Source of the DNA: Cyclaneusma minus
Lineage: Eukaryota; Ascomycota; Leotiomycetes; Marthamycetales; Marthamycetaceae
Assembly (NCBI GenBank): GCA_037179335.1
Contig: JAKZHN010000002.1
Location: 1,860,001-1,924,000, forward strand
Length of the DNA: 64,000 nucleotides
Direction: 5' to 3'
Both the position numbers and the translations under genes were made by a program. The notes under the pieces are model-generated. The model had not been told where the DNA came from. It worked only from the letters and a program-made list of their open reading frames with translations, and searched no databases. Below, piece after piece: positions 58,653 to 64,000 of this stretch; within the stretch, counting starts at the first letter, position 1; the number at the start of each line of letters is the position of its first letter.

Positions 58653-59174
58653 GGCCGCTTCCTGCGTTGGCGCAGTCACAGGATCACGAATTCACGAATT
58701 CACGATCGTGATCGAGCAAGACAGATACACCGAGACAGCTCGCTATTCGGATAGGACGAGGAAATCAATGGTCCATTTGAAAAAATGTACGAGGCAGGCT
58801 GGCAACTTTGTGGCGGTTGGCAGCGATGGCTGAGCAACGTCTGCTCAGTGTTGAATTGGTCGTGGCTGGTTCGTTGGGAGTCGCGTCGGTTCGCGTGGTG
58901 CGAGTTCCTGGCTGGACATAACGCTGCGCTATCGCCGAAGGCCTTATCTTCACGTGATTTGACTGGCACGTGACGGCGTGAGAATATTGAAATATCTATG
59001 CAAATTTAGCAATGTTTGAGTCTGGCAAGTTCTTTAGCCTTTCAAGGCGAAAGTGTGAAAGCGGAAGCTCCTTTTCCTTCTGCCTGGTCATATGCACGAC
59101 CACAGAGGCACACTGTTGTGCTTTTGTTATGTCCGTCTACCAGGGCGACTTGGACAATTCTAAATTACCTGTAA

Positions 59175-59232
59175 TATTCTCAGTCACTCGGGATATCCTC
59201 AGTCACTTGGGATATTCTCAGTCACTTGGCAC
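59175..59232. repeat. three 18-19 bp direct repeats
   Basis: The unit tctcagtcacttgggata occurs three times in a row with one or two changes each (59,177 onward). It lies in the 3' intergenic space between ABP1 and the F-box/LRR gene. Confidence 0.8.
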
Positions 59233-59519
59233 TTGGCAGTCCTTACAAAGAACCGTCCCAAATATTGTAACAATAGAGCAAACACAGCTTGATCACTGAA
59301 CCGAATCACGCACAGCAAAAGAAACACTGTTCCGTGAATACAATATCAACGCTGTGGCTCCATTGACCTTTTATGTATAGGACTTTTTGAAACATTTTTA
59401 CGCTTGCTTGCTACAACTCACACTAGCAAAATCCTGCTCCCATTCCCTTCTAAACCCCTTTATACGAACATTCTCGCTTGAACTCAACGAATCCCTAATT
59501 ATCTAAGGTAGGTAGGTAA

Positions 59520-62203
59520 TCATTTGTTCAGCTCAACATAGTTGGCAGGGAACAAGCCTGACTTGCCGCCATGGTGACCAAACCACCAGTCATCGTCGGG
59601 GAATTCCTGTACAGAGTCAGATTCCTTGTATCAAAGTAAAGGCAAATCACTGGGGAGCTTACGAGATCAGTGATAATGGCGTCTTCAGCAAAGCTCAACT
59701 CGTTGTCCTCTGCGGCCTCATAGTCATACAAAGCCTTAGCGGTTGGACCAGCTGGGGCACTGGCAGCCGCAGGCGGAGCTGGAGGAGGAGCTGGGGCAGC
59801 AGGTTCTTCGTGGTGTTGGGGTTCCTGATGTCCAGCAGCTCCGTCGTCCTCGATGAGTTCGACGTAGTTGCTAGGGAACAATCCAGTCTCGCCCTTGGAG
59901 TTCTGGCCCATCCACCAGTCGTCATCTACCATCTCAATGTTGGTAATCATCTCTCCATCGACAAGCTCCAACTCGTTGTCTTCGGCCTTCTCGTAGTCGT
60001 ATTGCGCGATAGCACGCTTACCGGCGGCATGAGAAGTTTGAGCGGCGGTTGTAGCAGACTGGCCGAATGTGGCAGCGGCCACAGCAGCACCGGCACCACG
60101 GGCTGGGTCTGCGCCAGTTGGTTCTTCGGTGAGGTCGTCTTCGTGGGGGATGTTGTGCTCCATGGCGCGAGCGGGAACGGGCGGCTCTTCGAAACGCTCC
60201 TGTGGGGCTTCCAGCTCGGGTTCCTGCTTGCGGGCAACGGGCATAGCAATGCGAACAGGCGAGTGTTCAGGTTCCTCCTCCTCTTCAGGTTCAGGGGTAG
60301 GGGTTCGGGGAACTTGCGGAGGTGGAGGGATGTTGGGGCGAGTGGGCTCTTCTGGAGCCTCCTCTTCCTCCTGGGGTGGAGGTGGTCTGGTAGGGAGACC
60401 GGGCATGGGGACACCACCTTGAGGTCGGGTGGAAGTAGGCAGTGGTGGAGGTGCAGAAGTCTCCTCCTCACCACCTGTATGTGCCGAGGGAAGTTTGGGT
60501 GCACCCATAGGAGCAGCACCCGTGAAACGGTCTCGCAAAGCACCGATACCCCCACCGGAGGAAGGTGCCTCCTCTTCGTGCTCTTCTCTTGGTTCTCCAG
60601 TCTGTTGTTGGCTCAGACCCTCAGTAGCTGAGCGGCCAGTAGCATTCGTAGACACTGCACCCCATTTCTTTCCAGCGTATCCACTCTCCCACTGTCCGCC
60701 GCCCGTCTGCTGGCTCTGGATTGGCGAAGGAGCGTTGGCCGAGGGAGTAGGAACTGCGCCGCCGGTTTGTCTGGCTTTCTTCTCCGCCCAGATCTGGGCA
60801 GGTGTCTTCCCTCCTTCATCTGCGAAAGTGCGACTGGCGGAGTTGATGGGCGGCGCAGCCACAGCAGGTGCAGCAGAGTGCAGACCGAATACACCTGGGG
60901 TCAGGGGCTTCGTACCGGTGAAACTGCTTGCACCAGCGAACTTGTTGGCCACCTTCGGCTTGGGCAGAGTTGTAAGGCGTTCTGGCTGTGCAAAAGCAGC
61001 AGATCTTTCCGCAAGAGACTTTGGTGCCTCATCGCCATCAGTGGCTGCAGGCGGCGCATTCTCAGCAGGCTTCTGTGCCTTTGCGCGGATGGCTGCAATG
61101 TCGACCTTGCCCACCGGCTCATACGCGCCCTTAACGATGGTCGGGCGATCATCTTCTTTCTTTTGCGCCTGAGCTCGAATAGCTGCAATATCAACCTTTC
61201 CAATTGGCTGGTAGCCTCCTTTCACAACATCGCTGGGGGTATCGTCGGCTTTGGCAGGACCATTGAACCTGGAAGGCTCTTTCTGCTTGGACAACTCGGC
61301 GATGTTGACTTTGGTAGGCTTGTAAGCTGGCGCAACCTTTTCCAGCTGTGTCCTTGTGACTGGGGGAGCATCGGCGCCCCAGCCATCATCGTCCACATTG
61401 CTGTTCTGCCCAGACCCTCTTGACCTCGATGCCAATGGGTTGAAGCCTCCACCTCCGACGTTTGTTGTAGGGGTGAACACCGGTTTCGAAGAGATAGGGG
61501 GCGCAGGACCGGATGAGGAGGGTGGAGGGGCACTTCCGGCGGAGTATTTGGCTCCGGAGGCGTCTGCCACTTTCTGGATGATACCTTCCGGTGTTAGGTC
61601 ACGGTCCGACCTAGCTGTGATCTGGACATGGTAACCCTGGTATTGTCTATTAGCTAGTGTCTCGGGGCCGCAAGCGTTGGGGTTTCACGTACATGGAGGA
61701 TCTTCGAGACAGCATTCTGGTGGCTCGTGAAGTATCCCTTAGTCCTTTCAGGGACACCTTCGCCGCACTGTGTAGTTTGTCAGCTAGTTTCTATTTCTTG
61801 GATGTCGCACAACATACCCAGCAGATAAGAGCATATTTGGGAAGAGTAGTGTTGGGGTCCTTGACTTTGACGAATGCGAATTGGATTCGTCCTTCCGAGA
61901 AGTCCTCAATCAGATCGGCTAGCTCGCCCTCTGTGAAAGATCAGTATTGGGCAAGTGGTTTGCGGACCATTTCCAGCAAACAGCTGACATCGGCTTACCT
62001 CCTTTCGATTGCACCTTCAAGACACTCTCCTTTCCAGCCGAGTCTTGGAAAGCCGAGACTAAGGGCGCCGCAACGGAAAAGACAGCCCACTGGCCGTAGG
62101 TGGGAGAGTTCGCAGCGGGACCGGAAGGCGCGGGCGAATTGATCACGCCCGCATAGCTGCTCTTGATGGAGGGACCGTTGGTCGAGGTATTCAAGGAGGC
62201 CAT
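59520..62203 (-). CDS. ABP1: actin-binding protein ABP1 (drebrin-like): ADF-H domain, proline-rich region, two SH3 domains
   Basis: Five exons: 61,999-62,203, 61,818-61,930, 61,693-61,767, 59,663-61,636 and 59,520-59,606. All splices keep frame, giving 817 aa. Residues 1-140 are an ADF-homology domain (LADLIEDFSEGRIQFAFVKV, then LPKYALICWCGEGVPE). Near residues 268-316 a repeated motif, GKVDIAAIRA, occurs twice. The centre is Pro/Glu-rich. Two SH3 domains close the protein: AIAQYDYEKAEDNELELVDG and, at the very end, ALYDYEAAEDNELSFAED to NYVELNK. In yeast Abp1 activates Arp2/3 at endocytic actin patches and its SH3 recruits kinases and Rvs167. Two SH3 domains instead of the single one of budding yeast is usual in filamentous fungi. 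The last exon has a displaced copy at 35.8 kb. Confidence 0.95.
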
Positions 62204-63581
62204 GGTGATTGTGGTAGTTGGCGAAGCTGGACCCTACAAACAGCTTGGCGAGCTATCTGCGAGGGATTGCCGTGGGAGTTCGGGAGCAAGCCGGGAAATG
62301 AGTGACGAGACTCGCCCCGCAGGCGGAAATCAGGGGATGGACGGAGAGACAGTAGTGATTGTACGAATACAAGGGAGACCGGTGTTCGCAGAGCCTTGGA
62401 TGGCGGTGCTTATGCAAAATGTGGATAGTATTTAGGTGACAGGTTGGACCGGAGCTGTCAATCAAGATGCTGCGGCTGAGCACGCAGCCCGGCGGGGCAC
62501 GGAGCCGCTGAGTGGCTGAGGCAGCGAACTTTATGCAAGTCCTTATGCAATATTTGTGCATACTTGAGCAGTGGCTCGGCCATGCTACACCTCCATTGAG
62601 CTACATGTATTCCAGTAAAGAGCAAATCAAATAAACTTTGGAGGGATGTACCCAGCTAGAGTCTAGTCGCTTTCTTCCGGGCCCAAACCTTTGCCTCTTT
62701 TCAAAAGGAAAAGGGGAAAAGAAGATATAGCATCTGAAGCTGTGGTAGGATGGCATGGAGCAGGAAACATTGAACTGCTTGCTCGATACTAGATTGTCAA
62801 AACAAAGAGTGAAACCAACCTATGCGGTTAGAGAAAAGCTAGGTCTAGCAATGAAGAACAGTTTAAAAAGTACACTACTTACTGGTATAATAATCAGAGG
62901 CTTAGATATATACGTGTACATGTAATCCATTGAAGTCATCAGCCCGCCAACCGATGCCAATAGCTGAACAGTACATGTACCCGAGCACGTATAAATAACT
63001 CAGAATACAAGAAAAATATTGCAAGTCCAAGAAAGAACCAAATGACTAGAGAAAGTCCGAGTAATTGGGAATAGCTTCACAATACATGATCAGGACAAGC
63101 TTCAATCAAAGGCACATGTGTCGTCACTGTGAGGCTGCTAGTGCCATGTCAGCCTCGAAAAGTGGTTGGCGGTTGCAGGGTTAGTGGCCAGCCCGTGCGC
63201 CCTGCATTGACCTTTCTGTTCTCTGCGACTTTCTCAAGCGACCGCCCTCTCCCTCCCCATTCCTCGCTCCTCACCACCGCAATCCCCCAACCACCACTGC
63301 CTGCACCCTCCTCCGTCTCTCTTCTCAGGTAGCTGCTCTCTCGCAACTACACTCACCACGGGAGCGCATGCGCTCTGCCTAGTTGGCGCTCTTTGGTTCG
63401 TCATTCCTTGGCCTGCGCAACTTCTTTCGTGGTATGTTTCAGTTGCAGTTGCTTGAAGGCCCAAAACGATCGCCAGGTCGTATCCGTCTTTCCTTTCTGC
63501 CTCTGTTTCTCGAGCTTCCATCGTGCGCTTGACTTCCTGCAATCTGTGCCCGCTCTCTCTTAACACCCGAATCCAGTCGAG
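62204..63581. other. intergenic, divergent promoter region
   Basis: 1.4 kb between ABP1 and the next gene, which face away from each other. The palindrome tacatgta recurs (near 62,605, 62,919 and 62,973 with one base change). The last 350 bp are a pyrimidine-rich leader (ctctccctccccattcctc), likely 5' UTR and possibly with an intron. Confidence 0.5.
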
Positions 63582-64000
63582 ATGGCGGACGTGTCCAGCA
63601 GCGACGTCTCCTCGGACACCACTACCGATTCCTCCGACGATGGCTCTTCTTCCGCCTCTGCATCGCCCAGGCAACAGGGGAGTCCAGTGAGGACGGCGCA
63701 GCCGGCAGCAACAGTACAGGTGCCCGCCCCGGAAGAGCACGCCGATTCCGCATCAGATGTGTCCATGTCTGCCGACAGCGATAGTGATGACGAGCACATG
63801 GATGCGCCCAAGAGCTTGATAGTCAATTCGACTATCCAACAACAAGGTCAAGTCACTCCCATACCAGTGGGTGATGACTCTACAAGAAAGAGGAAGCTGG
63901 ATTCTCCACATGCCCAGAGCCAGGCGGATGAGCCCCAAGCTCCTGAGTCTGACAGCCACAAACGTGTGAAATTGGAGCCCGTCTCCGGAAGCACCTCAGG
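63582..64000 (+). CDS. N-terminus of an acidic, Ser-rich, probably nuclear protein (3' partial)
   Basis: An ATG at 63,582 (context cgagatggcg) opens a frame of 139 codons that runs off the window. The peptide starts MADVSSSDVSSDTTTDSSDD. It is rich in Ser, Asp and Glu (SMSADSDSDDEHMD), and then carries two basic clusters, RKRKLD and HKRVKLE, which look like nuclear localisation signals. The composition is that of N-terminal tails of chromatin or RNA-processing factors. No domain is reached before the edge, so the family is unknown. Confidence 0.75.
   Translation, partial: MADVSSSDVSSDTTTDSSDDGSSSASASPRQQGSPVRTAQPAATVQVPAPEEHADSASDVSMSADSDSDDEHMDAPKSLIVNSTIQQQGQVTPIPVGDDSTRKRKLDSPHAQSQADEPQAPESDSHKRVKLEPVSGSTS

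Noticed and set aside
60429..61172. 247-codon plus-strand frame
   Set aside because: Antisense of ABP1's proline-rich region.
1..64000. CRISPR arrays, operons, bacterial promoters
   Set aside because: The window is eukaryotic (spliced genes, retrotransposons, Pol III tRNA); no regularly spaced short repeats with unique spacers were seen.

Overview
This window comes from a filamentous ascomycete (Pezizomycotina, probably a dothideomycete). The evidence is short GT-AG introns of about 50-80 nt, a conidiation regulator of the WetA family, fungal F-box families, and a 17.6 kb AT-rich retrotransposon island whose copies differ almost only by C-to-T and G-to-A transitions, the mark of repeat-induced point mutation (RIP).

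Left arm (1-10.68 kb): the 3' end of a CTNNBL1-like spliceosome protein, a convergent two-exon MFS transporter, about 4 kb with at most one decayed gene, and a large F-box protein. Island (10,681-28,325): three retrotransposons nested inside one another, all on the minus strand. The outer Ty1/copia element has about 154-bp LTRs and a perfect GAAAG target-site duplication. A second copia element (about 210-bp LTRs) sits in its gag. A Ty3/gypsy element (222-bp LTRs, AAAC duplication) sits between integrase and reverse transcriptase of the second. All three are dead. Solo LTRs, each with its own target duplication, lie outside the island at 37.2 kb (gypsy type, GACT) and 43.5 kb (same family as the outer copia, TCTCA).

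Middle (29.2-46.6 kb): an Rvs167-type BAR-SH3 protein, divergent from mitochondrial cysteine desulfurase NFS1; a CsbD-like protein; a tRNA-Gly(UCC); a displaced 3' fragment of the ABP1 gene found 23 kb further on; an SDR reductase; a 2.8 kb array of diverged ~650-bp repeats, each carrying the same promoter-like layout; a membrane-anchored PNGase A; and a small conserved protein.

Right arm (46.6-64 kb): a WetA regulator, a two-TM protein, an unannotated-looking 52-aa gene made of two 19-residue repeats, a TPR/F-box/LRR protein of Dia2/Pof3 architecture, the actin-patch protein ABP1 (ADF-H plus two SH3), and the start of an acidic nuclear protein running off the end.

Rvs167 and ABP1 are both endocytic actin-patch proteins; NFS1 supplies sulfur for Fe-S clusters. 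Otherwise the genes look like independent housekeeping or developmental units. Items most worth a second look: the repeat-peptide gene (55.9 kb), the promoter-bearing array (39.4-42.2 kb), the ABP1 fragment with an almost purely synonymous divergence pattern (35.8 kb), and the nested island.
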